Notes: generated by a model not told the origin, from the sequence alone. Shown: positions 1 to 8,037, counted from the stretch's first letter. The stretch: 14,016 nucleotides of DNA from CAZSLZ01 sp964607865 (GCA_964607865.1 CAZSLZ010000089.1:1-14016); one strand, 5' to 3'. Program-made: numbers and translations.

Positions 1-29
1 TGAAGAAAAACGAAATTTGTCATTGACAC

Positions 30-121
30 CCCGGATTGGAACCGGGTAACAGGCTGTTCCCAACGAAGTTTTGCCTTCAGCCAGGTTTCATTATACTCAT
101 GGACTAGAAGTCTGTCCTGGC
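30..121. other. Structured inverted repeats at left edge, unassigned
   Basis: No credible coding frame is seen in 1-508. Bases 30-46 form a perfect 5-bp stem with a 7-base loop (CCCGG, ATTGGAA, CCGGG). Bases 80-85 (GCCAGG) pair with 116-121 (CCTGGC), enclosing a smaller GGAC/GTCC pairing at 101-104 and 114-117. This could be part of a structured RNA or the end of a mobile element reaching in from outside the window. The minus-strand reading of the first hairpin resembles a tRNA T-arm, but no partner acceptor strand is present. The stretch 376-508 holds only poly-T and poly-A tracts and is probably the 3' untranslated region of the leftward gene that ends at 509; I see no strong terminator hairpin there. 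Confidence 0.3.
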
Positions 122-157
122 AAACCATGGAAAGGTGTGACAACCTGAAAAAGAACG

Positions 158-375
158 CTGTCATTGCGAGCCTCGAAGAAACCGTGGCAATCTCAATTCA
201 TATCTGGTTGGTTCTTACCCATGTATCTTGCGTCAGTGAGCGACTGGATTTTTGCCGGGTAAAAAAACTATTATGCGAACAATATGGTCCCCAATTCCAA
301 ATTGGGGCGAACTATACATTCCCCCATTCCAAATGGGGAGAGATCTCCACGTCGCTGTGCTCCCCGCGATGACGG
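158..375. repeat. MITE-like inverted-repeat element with two tandem hairpins
   Basis: The left end (158-194, beginning CTGTCATTGCGAGCC and ending GGCAATCTC) is an imperfect inverted copy of the right end (340-375, GAGATCTCC to GCGATGACGG). This GTCATTGCGAG...GCAATCTC end type is a widespread non-coding repeat in many bacterial genomes; that comparison is from memory, not from a search. Inside are two perfect hairpins of the same design: 289-307 (8-bp arms CCCCAATT/AATTGGGG around CCA) and 322-338 (7-bp arms CCCCATT/AATGGGG around CCA). No transposase is encoded, so it would be a non-autonomous element. The 81-codon open frame across it (127-372) is read-through of the repeat and is not called a gene. 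Confidence 0.6.
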
Positions 376-508
376 AAACATTTAATTTATAGTTATGCGG
401 ATGCTTGTGATGGCCAGTTTTGTGTAGAATTTCTTTTTTTTTTTAACAATCGTTGAGGTTTTTGGGAAGCAGTGTAAAGATTTAAAAAAATCAGGCGCCA
501 TTCATGAT

Positions 509-1717
509 TTATTGAGTCTTATAACGTATCACAGCTACCGGGGTCTGTTGATCTGCGTTACCCTGAGGGTTGGGCTTGAGAGCCTCTATAACCTTCTGTT
601 TTAAATTTGAATCTGACAGGCCCAGAACATCGACTTTGCCCAGATCGTTTACATCAACCACGGCCAGGTCGATTCCATATTTTTCTTTGAATTCATCAGC
701 TGTTTTCTGGGGGTGTCTGGGGCCCATTACCACATATTTATCAAATGGGGGCAGGGTTCCGGTGCAATCATCTATGGTTGCGACAGCCCGCCCGGCGAAG
801 GCATAAAAATCACCCCTGCGGCCAATAAGCCGGCCAAGGCCTCCCATTATAACTGATGTTATGATTTTAAGGGCTCCAACTTCTTCTATAGCTTTTTGCA
901 GGCTGTAAGGTGAAGAAAGAGAAGAATCCATTTTAAACAATTTATTAATGTGAAGGGCAAGAAAACCAGGTTTTATGTCTTCCACATAATAAACTCTGCC
1001 CTCCATAATTGCCAGGGCTGATTCGCATATGGCGAATATATCCCCTTCTTTAATATGGGTTCTGGCATATTTTTCAAATATTTCTTCCAGAGAGTTATTC
1101 GGCCCCAGTAATGGCGTTCGTATGGGTAAAACTTCCTGGCCTTCATCAGTGGTGATATATTCCAGGGTATGATCAGCCCCGGTATCCATACCTTTTAACT
1201 TTGAAAAATCTATTTTGATAGTCTTTCTTGCATACTTGATTAAGTTTCGACAATAATATTTATAATGAAGCTCCAGGTTCATATATTTGAGTTTGGAAAG
1301 GTTTTCGACAATAGCGCCATCTTGGTTTGTAAAGTTGATTTGCCCTTTTATAATAAGCGTATCATTGGGTTTTATGAGGGTTGCCTCAAAATACCTGTCT
1401 CTTCTGGCGTTTGCTCCGGGAAAAATATATACCTGGTTGGAAAGAAAATTGAATTTGTCACCTTCAGGTTGTAGCCGGCCAAAAATATCGAGTAAAATAC
1501 ATTGTTGTTTACCCGCGCTTTTAACTGGTATTGCGAAATCAATTTCCAGTCTATCAGAATCTTTTACAACAGGGTCTTCAACTTTAAGATATCCGTCAAC
1601 CCATTCAATTTCACAGTCTCCCACTTTTTTTTCTAACAACTTATATATTAAAGTAAAAAATAAATAAAAAAAAGTCAGAGTTAAGATAATTATTAATATT
1701 AATCTTTCTAAAATCAT
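509..1717 (-). CDS. Membrane-anchored protein with F420-0:gamma-glutamyl ligase-like (CofE-like) domain
   Basis: The product is 402 residues. Residues 5-27 form one strongly hydrophobic membrane segment. Residues about 30-170 look like a beta-rich domain that I do not recognise. Residues about 196-398 match the CofE/F420-0:gamma-glutamyl ligase fold family (PF01996): an EGDIFAICESALAIMEGRV segment at 224-242, IKPGFLA at 248-254, IEEVGALKI at 277-285, GGLGRLIGRRGDFY at 292-305, VATIDD at 312-317, a VVDVNDLG motif at 353-360 and a closing NADQQTPVAVIR at 387-398. CofE adds glutamates to coenzyme F420 using GTP. Homologues of this longer type occur in organisms without known F420, so the substrate is uncertain and gamma-glutamyl ligation of some other acceptor is only an inference. 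The ATG at 1717 has an AGGTGAT Shine-Dalgarno about 8 bases upstream. The gene is divergent from the gene at 1850. Confidence 0.75.
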   Translation of the reverse strand: MILERLILIIILTLTFFYLFFTLIYKLLEKKVGDCEIEWVDGYLKVEDPVVKDSDRLEIDFAIPVKSAGKQQCILLDIFGRLQPEGDKFNFLSNQVYIFPGANARRDRYFEATLIKPNDTLIIKGQINFTNQDGAIVENLSKLKYMNLELHYKYYCRNLIKYARKTIKIDFSKLKGMDTGADHTLEYITTDEGQEVLPIRTPLLGPNNSLEEIFEKYARTHIKEGDIFAICESALAIMEGRVYYVEDIKPGFLALHINKLFKMDSSLSSPYSLQKAIEEVGALKIITSVIMGGLGRLIGRRGDFYAFAGRAVATIDDCTGTLPPFDKYVVMGPRHPQKTADEFKEKYGIDLAVVDVNDLGKVDVLGLSDSNLKQKVIEALKPNPQGNADQQTPVAVIRYKTQ

Positions 1718-1849
1718 TAAAGGAAATCACCTGTCTTTTATAAAAAATATGATATGGCAGTTCGTTTTATATGCCTGTTTTCCTTCAACCTTATATATTC
1801 TGGTAGAACAAAAATTTAACGAGGAAAAGAGAAAAAAAGAAAAAAATGT

Positions 1850-3700
1850 ATGTCTGTTGATTTTTGTATTAGTTATAACAAGCGTTATGTTACCGTGGTA
1901 GAAAACCGTTGGATGGCCCATTATTTTGAGCAGAGAAAAATATGGGAACAGGAGATTGTATTTAATAATTTCCGGGTACTGGGCGCGGGTGATAACGGAA
2001 GTGTTGTTTTGCTGACCGATGAGGGAGTAATTGTCTATCCGAAGAACGTTAAAGGAGAAATTAAAAGGCTTTCGGATTTTGGAAGAGAGGGTTTGAGTAA
2101 AGAAGGTTTAACCCTGGGAGAAACCCGACTCGATTCATCAGGTAATCTGATTTGTATTGAAACAATAAGAGAAAAAGAGCGCATTGCTGATAAATTTCTG
2201 GGGTTCATGAAAAAAACCGATGAAAAAAGCAATCTTTTATTTGAATTATCCTTTATCGATCTCCAGAAAAGTACCCGCCAGGTTATCCACAGTTATGAAG
2301 TTGATCGCCATATTCAGAATCCCTTTAACTGGGTAATTTCAACCAAATTTATTTTTATGGCAGTTGCTCAGGCACAGAAAGTATTTCGTGGGCCAAAAAC
2401 CAAATTCAGGTTAATCAACCTCAAAGCCAATGATTCTTTTGATGAGTTTGAACTGGCGGGGAACAACGATTGGCTGTTATTTATAAACGCCAACGGGAAT
2501 TTACTTGTTGATTCTCCCACGGTATTGGAAGAAAGAAATGTAATTATCAGCGAGGTTACCAGGAAAAAACATAGAGTTACCGCCCGGGATACCTGGAGTG
2601 TTGTACATATTGCCAGAAATTTTGTTGTTTTTAAGGACAGGTTTGCATCCACCTATATTTTCAAAAGGTTTGACAATTCTGTTATCACTGAAGTTTCCCT
2701 GGTTGCATTGGATAACCTGAATTTAGAATATGAAGTATTTTTTGACCATTGTGATGATATTGCAATGATTGTGAAAAAAGGCAACGATATAAAGATTATT
2801 CATTCTAATATCGATAGTTTCCCCGTTGATGCCCGGCGTTGGGAAGTTATGATTGAACAGAAGAAGATGGATGAAGAAATTGCCAAGAAAAAGAAAATAC
2901 TGGAAACTAAAAAAGAAAAACTGGCAGAAAAAAGAAGTCGAATCAAAGCCCAAGATTTAAGGCAGTCGGTAATGAACCTCAAAAATCAGCGGGCTCAGAA
3001 AAAACAGGCCGAATTGGATGAGAAATTAGACAAACTTCAGAAATTGAAAGAAAGCCTGAAAACAAGGGTTTTATCTAAATATGAATATGTTCAGAGAAAA
3101 AAGGAAATTATTGACGAGATAGCTACTCTCCAGGCTGAGATGGGCATTGAAGAACAAGCTGCTGATGATTTGCTGAAGATAATTCCTCCTGACGAAGATC
3201 GGGAAACCAGAGAAATAAGTTTGACCGAGGAACTGGAAAAATATGTCCCTCAATTGCTGGAAACCCCTGAAAGGGCTCAAGCCCAGGACTTGTTAAGAAT
3301 TGTTATTGACCAGAAAATGGAAGAGGGGCCTGAGCAGGAAAAAGTTAAAACATCCAGTGAAGATCGAAGATCTACTTTAAGCCCTGACATAGAAGAACAG
3401 GTAAGAATGGCGATTGAACGCAAGAAAACCGAGTTGTTAAAAAGAAAATCACTGGCTGATGAAATTAAGGAAAAGAAAAAGAAACTGCTTGAAGCCAGCA
3501 GGAGAGATGATCGGCATTTATTAAAAGAAGAAGAGCAGGACTCAATTTTAAGTGCTGAAAAAACTGAAGACAGACAAAAACCCGATGTGGATATGAATGA
3601 ACTGGAGAAAATGAGAAAACAGATTGAAATTGAGATTAACAGGTCTGTTACTGAAAAACTGGAAAAGAAAAAACTCGACAATAAAAAAGATGGGGTTTAA
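1850..3700 (+). CDS. Beta-propeller-like protein with SHOCT-like segment and long coiled coils
   Basis: The product is 616 residues and I do not recognise a named family over its full length. Residues 1-325 are a run of short beta strands with W/Y-rich turns (for example residues 6-32, 42-63, 97-105, 205-221, 249-270), which suggests a degenerate beta-propeller. Residues 328-445 and 515-612 are highly charged Lys/Glu helices predicted as coiled coil. Residues about 390-424 have the spacing of a SHOCT motif (L..L..LK, then EY...K.EIIDEI), a short helical module often found at ends of oligomeric or membrane-linked proteins. There is no signal peptide or membrane span, so it is probably a cytoplasmic scaffold. 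The ATG at 1850 is chosen because the ATG at 1846 runs into a stop after four codons; the purine-rich GAGGAAAAGAG at 1821-1831 is rather distant, so translation could begin at Met22 (1913) instead. The stop codon lies inside the terminator palindrome. Confidence 0.7.
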   Translation: MSVDFCISYNKRYVTVVENRWMAHYFEQRKIWEQEIVFNNFRVLGAGDNGSVVLLTDEGVIVYPKNVKGEIKRLSDFGREGLSKEGLTLGETRLDSSGNLICIETIREKERIADKFLGFMKKTDEKSNLLFELSFIDLQKSTRQVIHSYEVDRHIQNPFNWVISTKFIFMAVAQAQKVFRGPKTKFRLINLKANDSFDEFELAGNNDWLLFINANGNLLVDSPTVLEERNVIISEVTRKKHRVTARDTWSVVHIARNFVVFKDRFASTYIFKRFDNSVITEVSLVALDNLNLEYEVFFDHCDDIAMIVKKGNDIKIIHSNIDSFPVDARRWEVMIEQKKMDEEIAKKKKILETKKEKLAEKRSRIKAQDLRQSVMNLKNQRAQKKQAELDEKLDKLQKLKESLKTRVLSKYEYVQRKKEIIDEIATLQAEMGIEEQAADDLLKIIPPDEDRETREISLTEELEKYVPQLLETPERAQAQDLLRIVIDQKMEEGPEQEKVKTSSEDRRSTLSPDIEEQVRMAIERKKTELLKRKSLADEIKEKKKKLLEASRRDDRHLLKEEEQDSILSAEKTEDRQKPDVDMNELEKMRKQIEIEINRSVTEKLEKKKLDNKKDGV

Positions 3701-3713
3701 ACCCCATCTTTTT
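3684..3713. terminator. Perfect 30-bp palindromic bidirectional terminator
   Basis: The arms are exact complements (3684-3698 with 3699-3713), giving AAAAAGATGGGG on one side and CCCCATCTTTTT on the other, so each strand reads a GC-rich stem followed by a U run. It contains the TAA stop of the rightward coiled-coil gene and lies 12 bases beyond the stop of the leftward transketolase gene. It therefore probably ends both convergent transcripts. Confidence 0.9.
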
Positions 3714-3725
3714 ATTCCGTTTACA

Positions 3726-4691
3726 CTATTTCTTTTTAACAACTTCCTTTACAGCCTTTTTAATATCTTTCCAGGTCAAGCCGAATTCTTCAAGAAGTTC
3801 CCAGGGATCTCCGCTTTCGCCAAAACGGTCCTTAATGCCCACCATTTTCATGGGTACGGGTTGTTCTTCACATAAAACCTCGGCTATTGCTGAGCCAAAG
3901 CCACCCGCCAGTTGATGCTCTTCAGCGGTTACAACACATCCGCATTTCTTTGCATATTTTACCAGTGTTTCCTTATCAAGGGGTTTTACGGTATGAACAT
4001 TAACCACAGAACAGTCAATGCCGTCTTCTTTCTTCAGCTCCTCAGCTGCATCCAGGGCTTCGCCAACCATGAAACCGCAGGCGAAAATCACACAATCGTT
4101 GCCTTCTTTAACAACATTGGCTTTGCCTACTTCAAAAGGAGTGTCATCTTCGGTAAGAACAGGAACACCTTCCCGGCCAAAACGCAAATATACTGGGCCG
4201 TCAATGTCAACAGAAGCCTTGGTGGCTTTGTAGGCCTCTATGGTATCGCAGGGTACCAATAATGTCATGTTGGGAAGAATTCTCATTATACCAATTTCTT
4301 ACAGGGCCTGGTGGGTGTCTCCGTCGGGGCCCACCGAGATTCCTCCATGCATACCGCCGATTTTAACGTTATGGCTGCCGTAACAAATTGTAGTTCTTAT
4401 CTGGTCCCAGGCTCTTCCTGCAACAAATACTCCATAGGTGCAGGCGAAGGGGATTTTATCCCTTAAAGCTATACCCGCTGCCGTCGCCAGCATATCCTGT
4501 TCTGCAATGCCCATATCAAAGAATCTTTCAGGGTATTCAGCCTGAAAATTCTTGGTCAGGGTTGATTTTGCCAGGTCGGCGTCAAACACAACCACATTGG
4601 GGTTAGTCTTTCCCAATTCCACCAGGGCCTTGGAAAAACCAAAACGGGTAGCTTCTAGTTTTCTACCTTTCATTTTATCTCTCATATGCAT
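3726..4691 (-). pseudogene. tkt: Transketolase C-terminal subunit, interrupted by an in-frame TAA
   Basis: This is the pyrimidine-binding plus C-terminal half of a two-subunit transketolase, which works with the N-terminal subunit encoded just upstream in the non-oxidative pentose phosphate pathway. The first 130 residues carry FDADL at 36-40, the DMGIAEQ motif at 59-65 (Glu64 is the family's ThDP-activating glutamate) and the HQAL segment at 127-130. The next codon, at 4299-4301, is TAA. The same frame then continues without shift through EIGIMRILPNM and 186 more residues, including GPVYLRFGR and EEHQLAGGFGSA. Relatives read HQA-(L/I)-E-(D/E)-I-x-x-MR here, so the TAA sits where Glu (GAA) is expected: a single G-to-T change. 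The ATG at 4691 is chosen because CCTCC at 4701-4705 gives a GGAGG site 9 bases upstream; a TTG at 4709 would overlap that site. Restarting at the ATG at 4286 has no clear ribosome site. It may be a true nonsense mutation, a base error, or readthrough. Confidence 0.85.
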
Positions 4692-4724
4692 AAACTGTTT
4701 CCTCCTCAATTACAAATGGTTAAA

Positions 4725-5576
4725 TCATGCCCAAGGCTGATAAACGCTGCAGGCGCCTTCCAGCTGGCTCAACGCCTGATCAAGTTGCTCGGCATTGGGG
4801 ACCTTGCCATGCCAGAGATCAACGTTTTCCATAAAGGATACACCCTTGCCCTTGGTGGTGCGAGCCACAATCATGGTGGGTTTGCGTTTTAACTGCTCAG
4901 CTTTATCCAGGGTTTTCATAACAGAATTCATATCATTTCCATCACATTCCATAACATGCCAGTTGAAGGCTTTCCATTTATCTACCACCGGATAAATTCC
5001 CATAACATCCTCTACAAATCCGTCAATTTCCAGGTTGTTATAATCGACTATAGCGCAGACGTTATCCAGGCTGTAATGGGCTGAAGTCATTGCAGCTTCC
5101 CAGACCTGGCCTTCCTGAATTTCTCCATCACCCATCAGGCAATAGACCCTGTTGGGTTTTTTGTCGAGTTTTAAAGCCAATGCCAGGCCGTTGGCAATAG
5201 AAAGCCCCTGCCCCAGCGAACCGGAAGAAGTTTCTAAACCGGGCAGTTTAAGCCTGTGAGGGTGTCCCTGCAGGCGAGCTCCTTTTTTACGCAAGGTTTT
5301 CAATTCTTCCTGAGGAAAATAACCGGCATGGGACATGACTGCATATAAAGCTGGGCAGACATGGCCTTTGGACAGGATGAAGTAATCCCTTCCGTCCCAA
5401 CAGGGATCGTGGGGCTTGATTTTCATTTTGTAGAAATACAGGGCTACCATTATTTCCACCGATGAAAGTGAGCCGCCGGAATGGCCGGATTTTGATTCGT
5501 TCAGCATCATAAGTATGTCTTTTCTGACATCTTTACACTTATTTTCCAATGCCTCTACATAGTTCTTAGAAAACAT
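4725..5576 (-). CDS. tkt: Transketolase N-terminal (ThDP-binding) subunit
   Basis: The 283-residue protein is the diphosphate-binding half of a split transketolase, normal in length for this subunit. Visible motifs are SGHSGGSLSSVE at 30-41 (active-site His32 region), DYFILSKGHVCPALY at 64-78, GHPHR at 104-108, GSLGQGLSIANG at 119-130, the ThDP/Mg motif from GDG at 149-151 to NN at 180-181, and the RTTKGKGVSFME segment near 239-250 with WHGK at 255-258. It transfers two-carbon ketol units between sugar phosphates in the cytoplasm, together with the C-terminal subunit encoded 33 bases downstream on the same transcript. The ATG at 5576 is preferred over an upstream ATG at 5648: homology begins there, and AAGGGG lies 7 bases before it. 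The active site is intact, but the partner gene carries an internal stop, so function of the pair is uncertain. Confidence 0.93.
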   Translation of the reverse strand: MFSKNYVEALENKCKDVRKDILMMLNESKSGHSGGSLSSVEIMVALYFYKMKIKPHDPCWDGRDYFILSKGHVCPALYAVMSHAGYFPQEELKTLRKKGARLQGHPHRLKLPGLETSSGSLGQGLSIANGLALALKLDKKPNRVYCLMGDGEIQEGQVWEAAMTSAHYSLDNVCAIVDYNNLEIDGFVEDVMGIYPVVDKWKAFNWHVMECDGNDMNSVMKTLDKAEQLKRKPTMIVARTTKGKGVSFMENVDLWHGKVPNAEQLDQALSQLEGACSVYQPWA

Positions 5577-5630
5577 AGCATAACCCCTTTTATTAAAATT
5601 TTGCAAAAAAAAAGTATCTAAGATGATACA

Positions 5631-5636
5631 ATTATA
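5631..5636 (-). promoter_or_regulatory. Candidate -10 box for the transketolase operon
   Basis: The minus strand reads TATAAT here, about 55 bases upstream of the transketolase start. No good -35 hexamer sits 16-18 bases further upstream, so the call rests on the -10 alone. Just downstream, 5614-5618 and 5625-5629 form a short inverted repeat (GTATC/GATAC) near the expected transcription start that could be an operator. Confidence 0.35.
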
Positions 5637-5782
5637 GTATTCAAACAATAATGATCTTCTCCTACCATGATATTAACTTTTCCCGTAATCTTTTATCAGC
5701 ATAAAAGGAATGAATCATTTCGAAAACTGTTTCAATTACAAAGCCGATTTTTGAAGACTTAATGTTGTTGAGAGGTGATATA

Positions 5783-6706
5783 ATGAAGATCATAACTTTA
5801 ACCATGAACCCCACTATAGATACCGATTTTGATGTTGAACAGGTGATGCCCGAAAGAAAACTTCGTTGTGGTTCACCCAGGCGCCAACCCGGAGGTGGAG
5901 GAGTAAATGTTTCCAGGGCAATTTATCAGCTGGGCGGCGAATCCACAGCTATTTTTACTGCCGGTGGAATTTTCAGCAGAAAAATTCTGAATGAAATGGC
6001 TGGTTGGGGAATTAATTGTAAAACAATTGAAATAGAAAAGGATATAAGGGAAAGTATTAATGTATTGGAAAAAAACAGCCTGCAACAATTTCGGTTTGTG
6101 TTGCCGGGCCCAGAAATTTCAAAACAGGAATGGCAGGAAGCAATAGATATGTTTGATGAACTTGATGAAAAACCCGAATTTGTGGTTCTGAGCGGAAGCC
6201 TGCCACCGGAAGTCCCCCATGATTTTTATGCCAGAGTAGCAGAAAAAGTGAAAACTTCTGGGGCCAGAGTAATTGTAGATACCTCGGGAGAAAACCTGAA
6301 ACCAGCCCTTGAGGAAGGTGTTTATTTGATAAAACCCAACATGAACGAATTGAGAAGCCTGGCAAACGGTGAAATGAAAAATGAGGCCCAGCAAAAAGAG
6401 TTCATTTCTGAACTGGTAAAAAGCGGAAAGTGCCAGGTTGCGGTGTTATCTCTGGGAACAGGTGGCGCAATGTATGCCCTTGGCAATGAAGTAAAGCATG
6501 TGAGGGCGCCATCTGTACCAATAAAAAGCAAAGTAGGCGCCGGGGATAGTATGGTGGCTGGAATAGTTCTGAGCCTTGCCAGGGGCAGAAGTGAAGAGGA
6601 AGCAATTAAATACGGGGTAGCAGCTGGAAGCGCTGCTGTAATGACACCCGGAACCGAGCTATGTAGAAAGGAAGATACCGAAAATATTTTTAAAGGCATG
6701 CAATAG
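5783..6706 (+). CDS. pfkB: 6-phosphofructokinase, PfkB (Pfk-2) family
   Basis: The product is 307 residues (E. coli Pfk-2 has 309) and belongs to the ribokinase/PfkB sugar kinase family. It is very close in pattern to Pfk-2: TLTMNPTID at 5-13, PERKLRC at 23-29, the first PfkB signature GGGGVNVSRAI at 37-47, FRFVLPG at 103-109, VLSGSLPP at 135-142, KPNMNEL at 184-190 and the second signature VGAGDSMVAG at 251-260 with catalytic Asp255. The expected reaction is ATP-dependent phosphorylation of fructose 6-phosphate; 1-phosphofructokinase or tagatose-6-phosphate kinase activity is the main alternative because these enzymes share signatures. The ATG at 5783 is used because GAGGTGAT directly precedes it; the earlier ATG at 5762 lies upstream of that site. 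It is divergent from the transketolase operon and 11 bases upstream of the broken HIRAN gene, with which it probably shares a transcript. Confidence 0.9.
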   Translation: MKIITLTMNPTIDTDFDVEQVMPERKLRCGSPRRQPGGGGVNVSRAIYQLGGESTAIFTAGGIFSRKILNEMAGWGINCKTIEIEKDIRESINVLEKNSLQQFRFVLPGPEISKQEWQEAIDMFDELDEKPEFVVLSGSLPPEVPHDFYARVAEKVKTSGARVIVDTSGENLKPALEEGVYLIKPNMNELRSLANGEMKNEAQQKEFISELVKSGKCQVAVLSLGTGGAMYALGNEVKHVRAPSVPIKSKVGAGDSMVAGIVLSLARGRSEEEAIKYGVAAGSAAVMTPGTELCRKEDTENIFKGMQ

Positions 6707-6717
6707 GGGTAATTTTA

Positions 6718-7060
6718 ATATTTTCTCGAATATTTCCAGTCATAACTTCAAATTTTGAACAAATAACAAGCAGGTCTTATGTTGGGCAGAAGTTAGAATT
6801 GGTGCGGCATCCTGAGAATCAATATGACAAAAATGCCATCGGCATATATAGAAATGGTAACAGGGTCGGGTGGATCCCCCCGCGGTGAAGCGATTGGGCT
6901 GGCTAAGCTTATGGATACAGGATGCCCGGTTATTGTTTTTCTGGACGGACTTTATAAGAAGGAAAATAATATAAACTCAGCCAGAATCAATGTTTTTATT
7001 CAGAAATCAACCCTGGATTTAGAGCCTTTATTCAAGCTGGATAACACCTGTAATCTATAA
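6718..7060 (+). pseudogene. HIRAN-domain protein, frameshifted and lacking a standard start
   Basis: Reading from 6718, one frame gives YVGQKLELVRHPENQYDKNA followed by IGIYRNGNRVGWIP and then stops just after a run of six C at 6876-6881. Moving to the next frame (equal to dropping one C) continues as RGEAIGLAKLMD and runs to the TAA at 7058-7060. Together they form one HIRAN domain (PF08797), recognisable by LELVRxPxNxYDxNAI and RVGWIP. HIRAN domains bind DNA ends in helicases such as HLTF; small stand-alone versions exist in bacteria with unknown roles. A ribosome-site-like AGGGGT follows the pfkB stop (6705-6710) and is spaced 7 bases from ATA at 6718, where ATG would be expected; no ATG, GTG or TTG occurs in frame upstream. 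So there are two apparent lesions, consistent with decay, though read errors are also possible. Confidence 0.75.
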
Positions 7061-7098
7061 AAGAATTCCCATAATATTTTTTTTCGTAAAAAAGATGT

Positions 7099-7956
7099 TT
7101 ATTTGTTACATAAAAAAGAGTTGACCACAGTTTTATAAATTTCAGGCTGTTCAATGTGATGCATATGGGTTGCATTGGGAATAACAGCCATATATGCATT
7201 ACTGAATTTTTTCTGAAAAAGCTTTACCGTATTAACGCCAGCTTCGTCGTTATCTCCACAGGTTAACAAAACAGGTTGGTTTATATTGGAAAGTTCTGGG
7301 TAAAGGTCGAAATTTTTTAATTTTCCTGTAACTGTAAATTCACTTGGCCCCCACATAGTCAGGTAAACATCCATATTCAGAGCTTCCAACGCTGCTTCCA
7401 GATAAGCTGGCCAGGGTTTTAAAGCGCAGACAAATCGACTGTAATACTCCATCATTGCTTCCTGGTATGGGCCTATATAGTTCTGAGTTCTTTCACCCTC
7501 CATAATAGCACGGCTGAATGATTCGGGCAATTCAGAAATGTTATCCTTCTGGTCTTTTTCCCACATCGGTGAACTCAATAAAGGCCCGGAAAGAATGATA
7601 CCCCTTACGCCAGCTGGTTTCTTTTTCAGCATATATGAACAAATTAACCCGCAACCCCAGGAAAACCCCAGCAGGACAACTTCTGATAACCCCAGTTTAT
7701 TTCTTACCAAACTCAGTTCTTCCACGTAATTATCCAGGGAATAGGTTTCGCTATCTTCAGCTTTATCAGATCTTCCGCATCCAGATTGATCGTAAAAATA
7801 AACCGGCCTGTCTGTGGAAAAATCGCTTACCGTCTGCGGCATGCTTAAAAAACCAGGGCCCCCGTGAACCACTAAAAGCGGAGTATTGGCTTGTTTTTCT
7901 CCATAGGCCGAACACCATATTTTTCCGTGTTCTGTATCAATAAAGAATTCTCTCAT
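7099..7956 (-). CDS. pip: Proline iminopeptidase-like alpha/beta hydrolase (S33 family)
   Basis: The 285-residue protein matches the proline iminopeptidase/tricorn-interacting factor F1 group, which removes N-terminal proline or other residues from short peptides in the cytoplasm. It has the oxyanion HGGPG at 31-35, DQSGCGRSD at 56-64, the nucleophile elbow GFSWG at 97-101 (Ser99), a cap region with MWGPSEFTVTG at 201-211 typical of the F1 group, and CGDNDE at 233-238 with His264 in NATHMHH completing the triad (Asp237 is the likely acid). There is no signal peptide. The start at 7956 fits the homology, but its ribosome site is weak (GAAAGCGAG). Other alpha/beta hydrolase activities cannot be excluded. 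It stands alone, tail to tail with the pfkB/HIRAN transcript, with its own promoter at 8038-8066. Confidence 0.85.
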   Translation of the reverse strand: MREFFIDTEHGKIWCSAYGEKQANTPLLVVHGGPGFLSMPQTVSDFSTDRPVYFYDQSGCGRSDKAEDSETYSLDNYVEELSLVRNKLGLSEVVLLGFSWGCGLICSYMLKKKPAGVRGIILSGPLLSSPMWEKDQKDNISELPESFSRAIMEGERTQNYIGPYQEAMMEYYSRFVCALKPWPAYLEAALEALNMDVYLTMWGPSEFTVTGKLKNFDLYPELSNINQPVLLTCGDNDEAGVNTVKLFQKKFSNAYMAVIPNATHMHHIEQPEIYKTVVNSFLCNK

Positions 7957-8037
7957 GCTGACTCGCTTTCATAATAATTAATTTGTTGTCCGAATATTAA
8001 AACTGCTTTGTAAATCCAGGTTGAATTTTATTTAAAG

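Noticed and set aside
22..46. tRNA-like T-arm on the minus strand (5-bp stem, 7-base loop TTCCAAT)
   Set aside because: The loop lacks the usual purine at position 57, and no complementary 5' acceptor strand or anticodon arm is found upstream, so no tRNA can be folded.
127..372. 81-codon plus-strand ORF
   Set aside because: It lies almost entirely within the inverted-repeat element, has no ribosome site and encodes low-quality sequence produced by the repeat.
2723..3681. Several Ser/Phe-rich minus-strand ORFs antisense to the 616-codon gene
   Set aside because: They are mirror frames of a Lys/Glu-rich coiled-coil gene; Phe/Leu/Ser-rich composition is expected from the complement of AAG/GAA codons.
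3726..4286. Treating the two transketolase C-subunit pieces as two real, separately started genes
   Set aside because: The second piece has no clear ribosome site, the frames are in register, and the sequence across the stop matches the uninterrupted family except for the single stop codon.
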